Assembly (NCBI GenBank): GCA_022497145.1
Contig: MU386049.1
Coordinates: 1-33,053, forward strand
Direction of reading: 5' to 3'
DNA: 33,053 nucleotides
DNA from: Rostrohypoxylon terebratum
Lineage: Eukaryota > Ascomycota > Sordariomycetes > Xylariales > Hypoxylaceae
Shown here: positions 10,010-21,309 of the stretch, piece by piece
Layout of the letters: each line of letters begins with the position of its first letter
How positions within the stretch are numbered: position 1 is the first letter of the stretch
Made by a program: the position numbers and the translations under genes
The notes under the pieces: generated by a model
Told to the model about the DNA's origin: nothing
Seen by the model: only the letters and a program-made list of their open reading frames with translations
The model's database searches: none

Positions 10010-11761
10010 ATGGCATCCTCGTACGCCCTGCCACAACCTCCCTTATCACATACTCACGGTCATACGCATTCCCATTCCCATTCCCACCCGCATTCTCATT
10101 CACCTCCATCTTTTGGTCACTCCAGATCGACCCGCTCCCTTCAGGTCTATTCCCAAGGCCAGAAGGCCGAGGCCGGCCACGATCATGACCACGATCATGA
10201 CCACAGCGATACAGAAACCCGGGCTCAGGTCCGCCAGAATATGACGCAGTACCGAGCCAACTCGTTCGTCCCTCTTCAAAGACGAGAAAACCGACCCTCC
10301 CCCCTTCGGCAGAATACCGAGGAGTTGCCTAGTCCACAGAAGAAAGATATGCCAGAAATCTCGAAGACATCGAGTTATGACGCTCCGACTGGCGCTGTTT
10401 TACACGACCACACACACGACCATAACCATGACGACGACCACGATCACCACCATGGGCATGCAGCGACATACTCGTACTCTAGATTCACAGCATTGCTGCT
10501 TCCATATACTTCGAGATGGCCATTGATCCATGCAATTATGACGGAGAAGGATTCTCGTCGCATTTTCTATTTCATGGCGTAAGTCTCGGCGAGTAAAGAC
10601 AATTGCATATCGCTTACTAACTTGTGTCCGCTCACAGAGTCAATTTCTCATTTATGGCTGTCCAAGCCGTCTATGGCTACCTCACCGACTCCCTTGGGCT
10701 TTTGAGTGATAGCATACACATGTTCTTCGACTGCGTAGCTTTAGCCGTAGGTCTATTTGCATCCGTGATGAGCAAATGGCCACCTAGCGAAAGATTTCCT
10801 TACGGATTTGGGAAGATCGAGACACTGAGCGGGTTTGCCAATGGTGTTTTCTTGATGTATGTGGCTTTAGAATCTGATGCTGCTGCAACTGTTTACTAAC
10901 GATCTTTGCAGACTTATCAGCCTGGAGATCATGTTTGAGGGATTCGAGCGGCTATTGGAGGGACGAGAAACCAAGAGGCTCAGAGAGCTGTTCATCGTTA
11001 GCACCTTGGGGCTAGTGGTAAACTTGCTGGGCATTTTTGCTTTCGGTTCTCACAGCCATCATCATGGCCATAGCCATGGTCACGATCATTCGCATAATCA
11101 CGGGCATTCCCATGATCTTGGCCACAACCACAGTCATAGTCATGATAAAGACCACGATCACCATGAATGTACCTCTCACAAGCACGAGCACGAGCACGAG
11201 CACAGTCATGGTCACGGCCATGCCCATTCTCATGATCATGGCAACGAAAATATGCACGGAATCTATCTACACATTCTCGCGGACACCCTCGGAAGTGCCT
11301 CCGTAATCGTGTCGACAGTCTTGACTTACTTTGTTCCGTGGTCCGGCTGGGATCCCCTGGCTTCCTTCCTCATTGCTTACTTGATTCTTATCACGGCGAC
11401 ACCTCTGGTCAAGTCGTCAGCCCAACGCTTATTGCTAACAATCCCGGCGGATACAGAATATAATCTTCGTAACACCTTATCCGAGATCACAAACCAACGA
11501 GGTGTTGCTTCGTATGCTGTACCCAAATTCTGGGTAGACGACGGTGTCAGTGGCGAGTCTGGGGTCAGGCTATTGGGCGTGATGCATGTGGCAGCCGTCC
11601 GAGGAGCGGATCTAGAGGAGGTTCGAGATAGGGTACAGAGCTACCTCAATCAACGTGGGATCGATCTCACGATACAGATGGAAAGAGAAGGTGACACGAC
11701 GTGCTGGTGCGGGATGGGCAGACTAGGCGGTGTCCCGCCTAGAGGGTTGAATGCTTACTGA
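10010..11761 (+). CDS. Cation diffusion facilitator zinc transporter (ZnT5/ZnT7/Msc2 type)
   Basis: This is a zinc/proton antiporter expected in ER or Golgi membranes, where it would load zinc into the secretory pathway. Exons 10010-10578, 10638-10856 and 10912-11761 (introns of 59 and 55 nt, the second with a TACTAAC branch site) give 545 residues. The CDF metal-site pairs are visible: H217/D221 in SDSIHMFFDC and H383/D387 in HILADTLGS. Between these helices lies a large His-rich loop (about 310-372) dominated by HS, HD, HG and HE pairs. A second His-rich region fills the N-terminal 160 residues. The sequence FSFMAVQAVYGYLTDSLGLL resembles ZnT7 and fungal Msc2/Cis4. The polypeptide is shorter than yeast Msc2 and lacks its extra N-terminal membrane region. 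ZRC1/COT1-type vacuolar transporters are less likely. Confidence 0.9.
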
Positions 11762-13630
11762 AATGGGTAAAATGGCTGGCGCAATAAATCTGCTTTGAAA
11801 GATGGCGTTGCTAAAGGATGGCGGGAGAGCGGTATATGAGCTAACGCTCTCATATAAGAGGTTATCCGACTCTGCAATACTCAGCAACTCACAATGTTTT
11901 ATTTGGAAAACGTATACGTTGGTTGGGGAGGATACACGAATGGAACCAACGAATATGGCGATGAAGCCGAGCTAGGCGGGGAGGAGAGAAAAACAAATAT
12001 ACCCACAACATATCTAGGGGCTCAGCGTAGCGTATGGTAACGTTCTGTATATGCATGTTTCGGATAGAAAACATGCCTCTTATCTAAAAGCAAAGTAAGC
12101 TATCCAATGTTTATCTAATTGAAATTTTAGGCATGATTAGGTTATTTCTTATGTGATATTTTTGGCACATGACAATGACGTAGATAGTCTAAATAACCTA
12201 TGTAAGTCATGTTGAACCACATGGCGCAAGCGCGAGGGCGAGGGATGAGGAGGGCCTGGACGGCTTCTAATTTGGTGACCCGAGCTAGTATCTCGACTAT
12301 TCATTGTGAATGAATGTGACTTGAATCCCCTTATGTAGTTTGAAAGGCTTGGTGACGAACGTTTCCTACAATCCTATATATGTGCGCAAGTTAAGTCGTT
12401 CTGTTTATTTTCTCTTATAAAGGAACCTTACTAATAGCCTATAGGATGGACGGGTGGCAGTATTTCCAAGTTCTCTTATGTCTATGTATGTACTACTAAT
12501 AGTCTAATACTAGTACAGTACCTAGGGACCTAATGGATGTACTATGTAGATCGATTTGGCGGGGTACTCCTCGGACCTAGCACTCAGTATCTAGCATGTT
12601 TCTTCCATTAAGCCGACTTGGCCGAGGCACAAGAAACACCCGGCTCAAACATTCAACATCTATTACCAATATCCCATGAACGAGTGCAATTTAGTGCAGA
12701 TGTGAATTGATGTGTAAAGGAAAAGGGTGATAGCAGTTGAATCGAGGTAGAATGTCGATATTTTTATTATCGGAGGATAGAGAAATCAGAGCGCACGTCA
12801 TTTTTACGGCGAAACGTCTTATCAGATCTAGATTTGGTAGGTATGTATAGGTATATATACCTAGTATGCTTGAGGTACATCCCTAACCTAAATGGCTGAG
12901 GATGTACGAAATAGGTACATACCTAAGTACATGTACTTCCAAGTTCAATGTTCCCACGAAAGGGCCACTACACCCTATTCCTATGTATTGTACATACATA
13001 GTATCAGGTAAGCTATAGCCTACTAGGTAGGTATGTACTACGGTCTACCTATACCGCACTGGGTACGGTACCGATACTTAGGAACCTATCCAACCTTTTT
13101 TGTTTGTTTGTTTGAATGGTAAGCGCAACGGAGACGATTTTACCTGCCGAGGTTTGTAGTTACTTCTGACGTTATGCTCGGCTTTCTATTGCCGAAACAT
13201 TGAAACATTAGATGGACAAAACGGACATTGCGACTCATAATCTGTATCTAGCACTGGTATAAAAAATAAAAACAAAAAGTCAATCCCCTCTAAACTTCGG
13301 ATTTCCGCCTTGTTTATTCAAGGGCTTCTGGTTGAAATTGTGATATTGTTGGGTATAAGCGAGACAATAACTAGCAACAGGAGCAACAGGAAAAAGGAAA
13401 AAAGGAAATCCACGTCACATGTGAATTCGCGCAAGGGAATCTGGATAACTCCGGCTTTCTCTATTCTCGACACGCTACATCGCCTTCACCGCGACATCGG
13501 GATCTCCCCTTCAACCAAGTAAAAGTTCTTATCTTTGCGCCTGACCATATTTAGGACGTCTCTTGAACAGCGCGAGAAATCCCGCAACCTGGTGGAATAG
13601 GGTCGGACGTCAGCCCGGAACGTTGCTACC
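11762..13630. other. Intergenic region with repeat words, no gene seen
   Basis: No coding region was supported. CTAGGTACC-family words are dense at 12485-12545 and 12836-13085. A (TTTG)n microsatellite lies near 13099-13115. The 110 bases before the carnitine-carrier ATG look like leader sequence. An upstream frame at 13310-13522 (70 codons) has no recognisable product. Confidence 0.5.
12836..13085. repeat. Dense cluster of the CTAGGTACC-type dispersed word
   Basis: About 250 bases are made largely of overlapping variants such as GGTAGGTATG, TACCTAGTATG, ACTAGGTAGG and GGTACGGTACCG. They are partly palindromic and occur in both orientations. The composition is like the clusters at 653-705, 4820-5085, 19580-19850 and 32785-32940 and unlike the flanking exons. 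Confidence 0.65.
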
Positions 13631-14744
13631 ATGTCCTCGAACGAGAAACATAACGGCATAAACGAGAAGCTGCACTCCTCGCTACCATCTCCTGTCGCCG
13701 ACCACCTCCCGCACATTCCTGAGAGCAAAAATGACTTGAAGGCTGAGCTAAAGGCCGGCGAGAAGGCCGTCGTTTCTAGCATACGATCCTTCGCTGCTGG
13801 TGGTTTCGGTGGCGTGTGCGCCGTCATCGTCGGACATCCGTTCGATCTTGTGAAAGTGCGCCTGCAGACCGCTGACAAGGGTGTTTACTCGTCCGCTATT
13901 GATGTAGTGCGAAAGAGCGTCGCAAGGGATGGGTTAAGGAGAGGTCTATATGCCGGTGTCAGTGCGCCATTGGTCGGGGTTACGCCAATGTGTACGTTCC
14001 AAGGTTCCTTCTTACAATAGCCTTCAAATTCACTGCTGCCATACAATACTAACTCTCCACCTCTTCTTCCCAGTTGCCGTTTCCTTCTGGGGCTACGACG
14101 TCGGCCAGCGCATCGTGACCAGCCTCTCATCCCCAAGCCCCAACGGCACCCTCTCTATCGCCCAGATCAGCACGGCCGGCTTCCTCAGTGCCATCCCGAT
14201 GACGGCCATCACCGCCCCATTCGAGCGCGTCAAGGTAATCCTACAAGTCCAGGGCCAGCGGCTCAAGCCCGGCGAGGAGCCAAAATATAAGGGCGGCCTA
14301 GATGTCGTGCGCCAACTCTATCGCGAGGGCGGCGCGCGCTCCGTCTTCCGCGGCAGCGTAGCCACTTTCGCACGTGACGGCCCCGGGTCCGCTGCCTACT
14401 TCGCCGCCTACGAGTATATCAAGCGCCGTCTCACGCCGCTGGACCCCGAGACGGGAAAGCCGAAGGGCGAGATGAGCCTGTTGGCCATCACGGCGGCAGG
14501 CGGCGCCGCAGGCGTGGCAATGTGGATTCCCGTTTTCCCCATCGACACTATCAAGAGCCGGCTGCAGACTGCCGAGGGCAAGGTAAGTATCGGTAGCGTG
14601 TTTAAGGAGGTGTACGGCAGGGGAGGTGTAAAGGCGTTCTTCCCCGGCTTCGGCCCGGCTCTCGCAAGAGCGGTGCCGGCGAATGCGGCGACGTTCCTAG
14701 GCGTCGAGCTGGCGCACCAGTTTTTCAGGAAGATGTTCGATTGA
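13631..14744 (+). CDS. acuH: Mitochondrial carnitine/acylcarnitine carrier
   Basis: This inner-membrane carrier (SLC25 family) exchanges acylcarnitines and acetylcarnitine for carnitine, which supports growth on fatty acids and acetate. Exons 13631-13991 and 14074-14744, with an 82-nt intron carrying a TACTAAC branch site (14047-14053), give 343 residues. The three Px[DE]xx[KR] carrier signatures are HPFDLVKVRL (P70), APFERVKVIL (P169) and FPIDTIKSRL (P276), each followed by the usual amphipathic stretch. APFERVKVILQVQGQ and SFWGYDVGQRIV point to the carnitine carrier rather than to ornithine or other SLC25 members, and resemble Aspergillus AcuH and yeast Crc1. A hydrophilic N-terminal extension of about 50 residues precedes the first helix. 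Exon 2 is clearly more GC-rich at third codon positions than the neighbouring genes. Gene symbol by similarity only. Confidence 0.88.
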
Positions 14745-16137
14745 TTGACTGATAGATCGCCTATCTGTCAAGATGATTGCTTTGATTTGTCATATCATCT
14801 CAACTCACTCTGCTTAGTTGGGGTGTCTGAGCTGTATTGCGTACTCTCGGAACAATGAAAGGTGTGGTCAGGCCACGCGAATAAGCTAGGATTCAGAGCC
14901 TCGATAGAGCAAAAGAAGCCACGAGACGAGAACCGAGAGGCTTAGATGAGGGGAAGTCTCACACGAGACCGAGCACATCCCTATAAAGCATCTGGAGTAT
15001 AGTCTACGGGTGTATATGAGAGTGGCGGGATTGCATTTCTAGGGCGTTCATAGGGGGCAGGCCCTTGTTAATTCGCATTGTCGCCTCGGGACTCGAGTCA
15101 TGTTAGATATGTAAAGGCGTCTCTGTCTACATAGGTCAAAGTGAGAAACTGCTGTCGATTCTCTATGCTTTCCATCCCAGATCCTTCACGTATAGAGGAT
15201 AGACAGCGCATCGGGACAGGAAACAAACGATGTTATATGATTGCATTGCTTTCGCTGTTTCGCTGGACGGGATATCTACGTCGTACCATGCTTTGACCCC
15301 GCCCTGCTCGTTTCCGAGTTGAAGAACCAGGTGAGGTGCTTACTCGCGCCATGCAGTCGCGTTGGCGTATCGTGGGGTGATTCTGTATGCTGTGTGATAT
15401 AGAGGCGTATTTGACGTAGCACGCATATATCGCGGAATTATGCATAATCTTAGGAGTCGTATGCATGCCGAAAACCACCCGCGAGATCGACGGTGACATA
15501 GATAAGCCGTTATTCCCAGACATCCCCTATAAATACGCCCACTCGTTCTAGGTACTTATTAGGCAGGGTGCGCATTTAGCTTCCCTCCGCATCTGGTTTT
15601 GCTTTTTATTCCCTGTTAATGGATAATGTCGGTAGTAATATGTTCGAGAAATGTGACAATCACAAGCCAATATCTGGGTTCACCGACACCCCATTACAAC
15701 TCATCAAGTTGAAACAACACTTCATCAATCGCTTCGAAAGTACCCGGGTTTCGTAATTACCCCAGTTTTGAATTATATGGAATTCACTCGTTCATCTATG
15801 GATGGCGAATGGCCAATTGTTGCTGGTATAACCCGCCTAGTTTTATATCGCTACAAATTGAACTCCAGCCCTCGGATCCTTCTCTTAGTCGGGCCCCTAT
15901 TGATTCCCAGGAACAATGCAAATATCGCTGACCAAAAGGTATCTTCTCAAGCAACATGAAATGACAGCCATGAAATAAACGGATAGGAGAGGTGAGTATG
16001 TGCTGAGTGGAAATTTTGAAGACGCCGGCCTCCCTTTGAGAACTGAAACGATATCAACGGCACGCATATGCTTCGGGTTGATAGAAAAATATTAAAATGA
16101 TACAGCCCATCAAAAGATTCGCTAATATGCATAGACT

Positions 16138-16147
<10 letters not shown>

Positions 16148-16178
<31 letters not shown>
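16148..16178 (+). repeat. 31-base G homopolymer after an 11-base T run
   Basis: T11 (16137-16147) is directly followed by G31 and then by an AG-rich stretch. It lies 78 bases to the left of an assembly gap. Such a long G run is unusual in fungal DNA and may be a sequencing or assembly artefact. Confidence 0.85.
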
Positions 16179-16179
<1 letters not shown>

Positions 16180-16255
16180 GAGGAGGGAAGAATGTTACAA
16201 TAAGGGAAGAATAAAGTATTGGATATTTATAGATAAAAAGCCGGAGAGTGGGGGA

Positions 16256-16265
16256 NNNNNNNNNN
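16256..16265. other. Assembly gap (10 N)
   Basis: Ten undetermined bases lie between a G-rich contig end and a 54-base C homopolymer. A run of exactly ten may be a placeholder, so the real distance across this point is unknown. Confidence 0.95.
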
Positions 16266-16266
16266 G

Positions 16267-16320
<54 letters not shown>
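16267..16320 (+). repeat. 54-base C homopolymer at gap edge
   Basis: An unbroken C run starts one base right of the N gap and ends 51 bases short of the stop codon of the minus-strand histidine-phosphatase gene. Read on the minus strand it is poly-G at a contig end, the form expected of two-colour-chemistry no-signal reads. Confidence 0.9.
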
Positions 16321-16371
16321 TGTCGATGTCGCCATGCGATGTCAATCAGGTTCCTATGCCGAAATGGAATT

Positions 16372-18519
16372 TTATCGATCATTCACCGTCCATCGTCGTT
16401 TTGTGGAACTAAAATCTCGAATCTTTTCTGCTTCTCCGGGCGGTCGGGGAACGCCCCAGAGGCCCCCGGTGTTTGTACCTGGCCAAAGACTGGGAAACGC
16501 GTTCTCGTCAAACTTGTCATGCTCTTCGCCATATTCGGATTGGGAGTCTGATTTTGAGGTGACCTTATCTGTCGACTCTCTAGACTCCACATTGTTAGAA
16601 ATAGACCCATGCGCTTTCATCTTTGGGGATTCCTCGACCTTTCCCTTTATCTCACTTTCTTCCTTAGAATTTGCTAACGGTGGTGCTTCCGTCTTCAACC
16701 CTAGTACCTCATCTTCATGGGTTGGCGGCGTCCATAGACCGACTGAACCTGACCGATTCGACCGAGTCGATGGAAACTTCGAGACACCGCTACCAACAGT
16801 TATTCCACCGCCCATCGTACCGTTAGGTTGTGAAGGTCGAATAGTAGACCCTAGTACCGGGGATCCCCTTCGCATGCTACCAAGAGAGGCGTTAACCGAA
16901 GTACCGCGGCTTCCTAATGTTGGACTTCCGTATAACGAGGCCGCCAGATTAATATCCTGTAACGGGGAACTGGAGTTGAAACCGTTGCTAAATCGACCAT
17001 GGGAATTACGGCCGCCTGTTGAAGAGGAACGGCTGATTGCGGGTGGACTAAGGGAAGAGTGGAGATGTTCTGTGTTAGCGAACAGCTTCAGCTCAAACAT
17101 TTCTGACATCGTCGGTCTCTTAGCTGATAGAGGGTCTTCGATTGAAGAAGCGTGACCGTTGTAGATTCTCATATTCACCCCTTCGTGGAACTCGGACTTT
17201 CGCTGAGCTAGTGTGATTGACGACATCGCCACGTCAATCAAGACTGGTTGGTGTGTGATGGCGCCGATGAGAGCATTGCAGCCGGCACCGTGTGAAACGA
17301 GGACGACGACGTCTTCGACCTCAACCTCTCCATCAGCAGCGACTAGACCAGTTGAACTACATTCCTCTTGTGGGGGATTAATAGATTTCACACTCGTTAC
17401 CGTCTTGGTCACCATCTCCCCCGGGTTCTCTGTGGTGCTATACCATTCAACTAACCGGCACAGCCCTTTCCTAAACCTCTGGTGCATCGCTGCCCAATCT
17501 TCAGGTAGGACACCGCCCTCACCCCAGCCAAAGTCTTCCCTACTTGAATCCCATTGATAATCGACGTTAACACAGGCATCGCGGGCATGCGCAACGTAAC
17601 CTCTTGGTATGGGCTCGTTCGTCGAGAGGGCGTAGGATGGAATAGGGGCTACGTAGCCCGGTATCCAAGACGAATCTAGCGCAGCCTTATGTATGGCTTT
17701 TGGGTCTGATTTTCCAGCAGGGTCACCTGCAAGTTTCGGCAAACTACCTTTCAGAGTAGAGAGATTCTCCAGAGCGCTGGAGGAAACATCGGACTTAAGG
17801 GTCACAGAAACGCCGGAGGAGCTCCCTCGACTAGGAGAAGCATTCCATAGCTGAGTGGGCGCATTTGGAGTATGCCGGTTGTGGAAATGAGGATAATCGT
17901 TGTAGTTTTCCCTCCTCAGCAGCTCGGCTTTCGCAGTCATTAACATTAGGCTGGATTTAGGAGGCGGCGTGATATGTTCGAAGTAGTCGGGAGATAACCA
18001 TTCGCCGAGAAAGGGGTCTAGTCGGAGAACGCACTTTTCGGCGGAGCTTGGGGGCGAGGCCGGTGTATGTGGCGAGAGAGATCTTTCGATGGTGGCAGGT
18101 ACTGAGGAGCTCGAAGCTAGACCGGCAGCTATGGCGATGGATGTCTGCGTACAACGAAGAAATGGGGAGCTATGTATGACAACTTTGTAGCGGCGCTTCT
18201 TCTGCTTCACTGGGGCTATGCTAGGTTGGTCGATACTCGCTGCTTCATCGTAATTTTCTCTCTCTTGCAGTATAGAAGCAATCCTCGCCCCGACGGTCTT
18301 GGACTGCATCCACCCTCCATATGTTAAAGGGGGGTCATAAGGAGTAGGCGAGGAGAGGTGCCATTGCTTGTCCGTAGCATCGAGACGGTTCCCGTGCCTA
18401 GATTCAAATCCTCACGGTTAGTTTCAACGTAGATGTTCATAGGGGATTCAAGGGGCAAGTATATTGTAAGCTACATGTACAAACCTCACTATGAATATAT
18501 AAGCCGGAGGACGGCCCAT
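16372..18519 (-). CDS. Histidine phosphatase superfamily (phosphoglycerate mutase-like) protein
   Basis: Exons 18519-18485 and 18397-16372 with an 87-nt intron give 686 residues. The first exon is only 35 nt and encodes MGRPPAYIFIV plus two bases of the catalytic-motif arginine; exon 2 completes R12-H13-G14 in the stretch RHGNRLDATDKQWHL. The second catalytic arginine is R93 in HSSPFLRCTQT, the acid residue is likely E144 in LGEWLSPDYF, and the second histidine is H381 in LVSHGAGCNALIG. About 300 residues at the C-terminus are low-complexity, rich in Ser, Gly and Asn, and probably disordered. The PGM-like domain is interrupted by a poorly conserved insert at about 185-240. The physiological substrate is unknown; it is not a glycolytic mutase. 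The stop is 51 bases from a poly-C/gap scar, but the coding region is complete. Confidence 0.85.
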
Positions 18520-19584
18520 GCTCATCTGTCTTTTTCAGGGACGGGAATACTAATCAATTATTTATTTCGCGGTATAGCTTCCAAAGTTCAAGTATAGAGG
18601 GTTATCGGTCGTCAAATCGGGTTGCCTTAAAATATAATTTTACCAGATTCGAAATCGCGAGGCGGCAGCTAGGTCACAGCTTGGACCAAACAGATGCATG
18701 TGATTTTTGCCGGGAGAGCTTTTACTTAGTAATATTGCGTAGCTGTAACAAAGATGTTACGTCAAGTAACACACAGGTCTCGGTATTTAGCTTTTTAGTG
18801 ACAATGGTAAATGAGTTGCGGGTCTCGAATGAGAACAATCTCCTTGTCGTGCGATTTTAAGATGTATGTATGTCTTCCTAGATGGGAGAAGATGAGATGA
18901 GATGAGAACGCGGAAAAGAAAGCGAAAAAGACCCTACAAAGAACATAATCATGAGGGAAACTAGACTAAAGTTAAGGTTCAATTAGGGTAGGTACTTGCG
19001 TTGTTCGCGCATCCCACCTTCAAACCTCCAATATTTCCATGGATACTTGCAAGGTTCAAGTAGTACTATGTACATAGCTACATTAGAGGAACTAGTAATA
19101 TGTACCTAGCATTGTACAGCCTAGGTACCTAGTACAGCCTGCAGCCTACAGCTGCCGTCTCCAAAGCTAGCAGGCTAGATGCAAGGGCGCAGATGGCGCA
19201 TGACGATAAAGCGGTGCTAACCTCGCTATGTACTAACAGTACGTATTGTGTATCTACGTAGTAAAAATAGGTATATATAGGTATGTACTTAAAGACGGCA
19301 TAATACCTAAAATGTGCCTCTTCTTCATGTGGCTACCTTTGCTGCAACATTTATGTCACTATCGGTGCCTCATAAGACAAATTGGGGATATTTCTACTAG
19401 CATTAATTGGCAGACCGGGAGACATGTGGAAGGGCTGGCTGAGAACTATTGGGCATTACCTACTCTTAGATCCCTGCAATTACGACGTTGGTGCGCAGTA
19501 CTAGGAGGCATGCACCAGAGTCCAGACTAATGACGCTACCATGCTTGAATTTTACAATGTAAATGGATCATGTATATATCTAGG

Positions 19585-19850
19585 ACCTACAGTAGATACC
19601 TAATAGTAGCCTGTAGGTGCTACATATGTAAATATGACGGATACTATGTATGTACTAGGTAATAGGTATGTACATAGTGAATAATCGGAGATAATGCCTG
19701 CCGACATTGGCGCACCTATGAAAGCGAATCGTGCCTGCCAGGGGAAGAACCCCTGTTTACATCCTACATAGTATTAGGTACCTCACTACCTACCTACTTC
19801 GTACCTACCTAGGTTAGGTAATTGAGTGGTACGTACTAGGTAGTACTAAA
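19585..19850. repeat. Dense cluster of the CTAGGTACC-type dispersed word
   Basis: Overlapping words such as TAGGACCTAC, TACTAGGTAATAGGTATG, ACCTACCTAGGTTAGG and GTACTAGGTAGTAC occur in both orientations over about 270 bases. The cluster sits in the GPI8 upstream region and resembles the other clusters in the window. Confidence 0.65.
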
Positions 19851-19917
19851 GGTTATTTCCTGAACCTTGAATCTCGACGGGAATGATAAATCAAATCAAT
19901 CCTCATTCCGATACATA

Positions 19918-19941
19918 CATTTACACATTTACACATTTACA
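19918..19941. repeat. 8-bp tandem repeat (CATTTACA)3
   Basis: Three perfect units of CATTTACA lie 117 bases upstream of the GPI8 start codon and probably fall in the promoter or 5' leader. Confidence 0.8.
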
Positions 19942-20058
19942 CATCTTCATCGGTACAACACCGTAACACGAGCATCGCTAATTATCTCCATCTATCCATG
20001 ATACAGCTTCAAAGTCCAGTAATCCAGTGATAGTCTGTCGCCTATCGTCGTCATCATC

Positions 20059-21309
20059 ATGAAGTTATCAAACGTATTACACCTCCCCGCGCTCCTCGCA
20101 GCAACATTGCTGTCTCCCATACAACCCGTATCAGCAGAGCACACCAGCAATTGGGCTGTCTTGGTAGGCACTTCGAGATTCTGGTTCAACTATCGTCATC
20201 TCGCCAATGTCTTATCCATGTACCGAACCGTCAAGCGATTAGGAATACCCGATTCGCAGATCATTCTAATGCTCCCCGACGACATGGCTTGCAATCCTCG
20301 GAACGCTTTTCCGGGTACCGTGTATAGTAACGCGGACCGCGCCGTCGACCTTTACGGAGACAATATCGAAGTCGATTACCGGGGGTATGAGGTTACTGTC
20401 GAGAACTTCATCAGGCTATTAACAGATCGTGTTGGGGATGAGATGCCGAGGAGCAAGCGATTGCTAACAGATGACCGGAGCAACATATTTGTGTACATGA
20501 CAGGCCATGGAGGAAACGAGTTTTTAAAATTCCAGGATGCGGAAGAAATTGGCGCTTTTGATTTAGCGGATGCCTTTGAGCAGATGTGGGAGAAGAGAAG
20601 GTAAGACTATTGGAAAAACGTAATATTGGTTTGTAGACTAACAAGGTTGATGATCAGGTACCACGAGATTCTATTCATGATCGACACGTGCCAAGCGAAT
20701 ACCATGTACAGCAAGCTCTACTCTCCTAACATCATCGCAACCGGATCCTCGGAGTTAGACCAGTCTTCGTATTCCCATCACGCCGATAACGACGTCGGGG
20801 TGGCTGTCATCGACCGGTACACATATTACAACCTTGAGTTTCTCGAGTCTGAAGTCAAAGATCTGGGAAGCAAGAAGACTGTTGGTGATCTATTCGACAG
20901 TTACAACTACGAGAAGATTCATTCCAACGCGGGCGTCCGCTACGACTTATTCCGGGGTGGCGCGGAAGCGGCGCGGAGTCGGCTATTGACCGACTTCTTC
21001 GGAAACATACAGAACGTGGAGGTGGATGGATCTAGGAACAACACGATCGACGAGGATGTGATAGCTCTTAGCAAGACAATAGCAAAACTACGAGAGATGG
21101 CCGATGAAGAAGATGAAGCCGCGGCTGCAAACGGGAGCAATACTAGGGAGCCTACTAAAGCCCGTCTTGAACACACCAAGAGGGTTCAGATGGCCAAGCC
21201 GTTGACAGATGAGAATTGGTACACGAAGAAACTGGTGGGGGCGACAGCATTAGCTAGTTGTGCAGCTTTATGGGCGCTGGGGTCATACTTCGAGACACCA
21301 AAGAATTAG
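20059..21309 (+). CDS. GPI8: GPI-anchor transamidase catalytic subunit Gpi8
   Basis: Gpi8 is the C13-family cysteine protease subunit of the ER GPI transamidase. It cleaves the C-terminal signal of proproteins and attaches the GPI anchor. Exons 20059-20600 and 20658-21309 (57-nt intron, splitting an Arg codon) give 397 residues. A signal peptide covers about residues 1-26 and the mature protein starts near EHTSNWAVLVGTSRFWFNYR. The catalytic dyad is His150 in FVYMTGHGGNEF and Cys192 in LFMIDTCQANTMY. The caspase-like core continues through IATGSSELDQSSYSHHADND. A single C-terminal membrane helix (about 371-390) precedes a short tail. An Asp/Glu/Ala-rich linker lies between the core and the helix. 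Length and motifs agree with yeast Gpi8. Confidence 0.96.

Larger units (their letters stand above)
14745..16371. other. Convergent intergenic region containing an assembly scar
   Basis: No gene was supported between the stop codons of the carnitine carrier and the minus-strand histidine-phosphatase gene. The first part reads as 3' flanking sequence. The last 235 bases contain a T11G31 tract, a 10-base gap and a C54 tract. Open frames at 15233-15523 and 15768-15959 have no recognisable product and lack splice partners. Confidence 0.55.
18520..20058. other. Divergent intergenic region, no gene seen
   Basis: These 1.54 kb separate the histidine-phosphatase gene and GPI8 starts. CTAGGTACC-family words fill 19060-19145 and 19580-19850. 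A (GATGA)n run lies near 18892-18907, and three units of CATTTACA lie at 19918-19941 just before the GPI8 leader. A 94-codon frame at 19246-19530 is Cys- and Trp-rich without a recognisable family and was not called. Confidence 0.5.

Noticed and set aside
10893..11240. CAY repeats considered as a microsatellite or CRISPR-like array
   Set aside because: Units are irregular, codon-phased and lie inside a conserved transporter loop; there are no spacers.
11012..11257. Met/Val-rich minus-strand and Thr/Ile-rich plus-strand frames
   Set aside because: Both are shadow frames of the CAY-repeat that encodes the His-rich loop of the zinc transporter.
6860..11761. ALG1 and the zinc transporter as a secretory-pathway gene cluster with GPI8
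   Set aside because: The genes are on different strands, separated by long spacers and interrupted by unrelated genes. There is no evidence of co-regulation in the sequence.
15947..16345. 132-codon minus-strand frame with poly-Gly and poly-Pro
   Set aside because: It is the translation of the same poly-C/poly-G tracts and the gap, with no credible protein on either side.
16097..17155. 352-codon plus-strand frame through the gap and homopolymers
   Set aside because: It begins in poly-G, crosses the N gap and poly-C, then runs antisense to the histidine-phosphatase gene. The Gly and Pro runs are homopolymer translations.
19246..19530. 94-codon Cys/Trp-rich frame upstream of GPI8
   Set aside because: No recognisable domain, no splice partners, and repeat words on either side.
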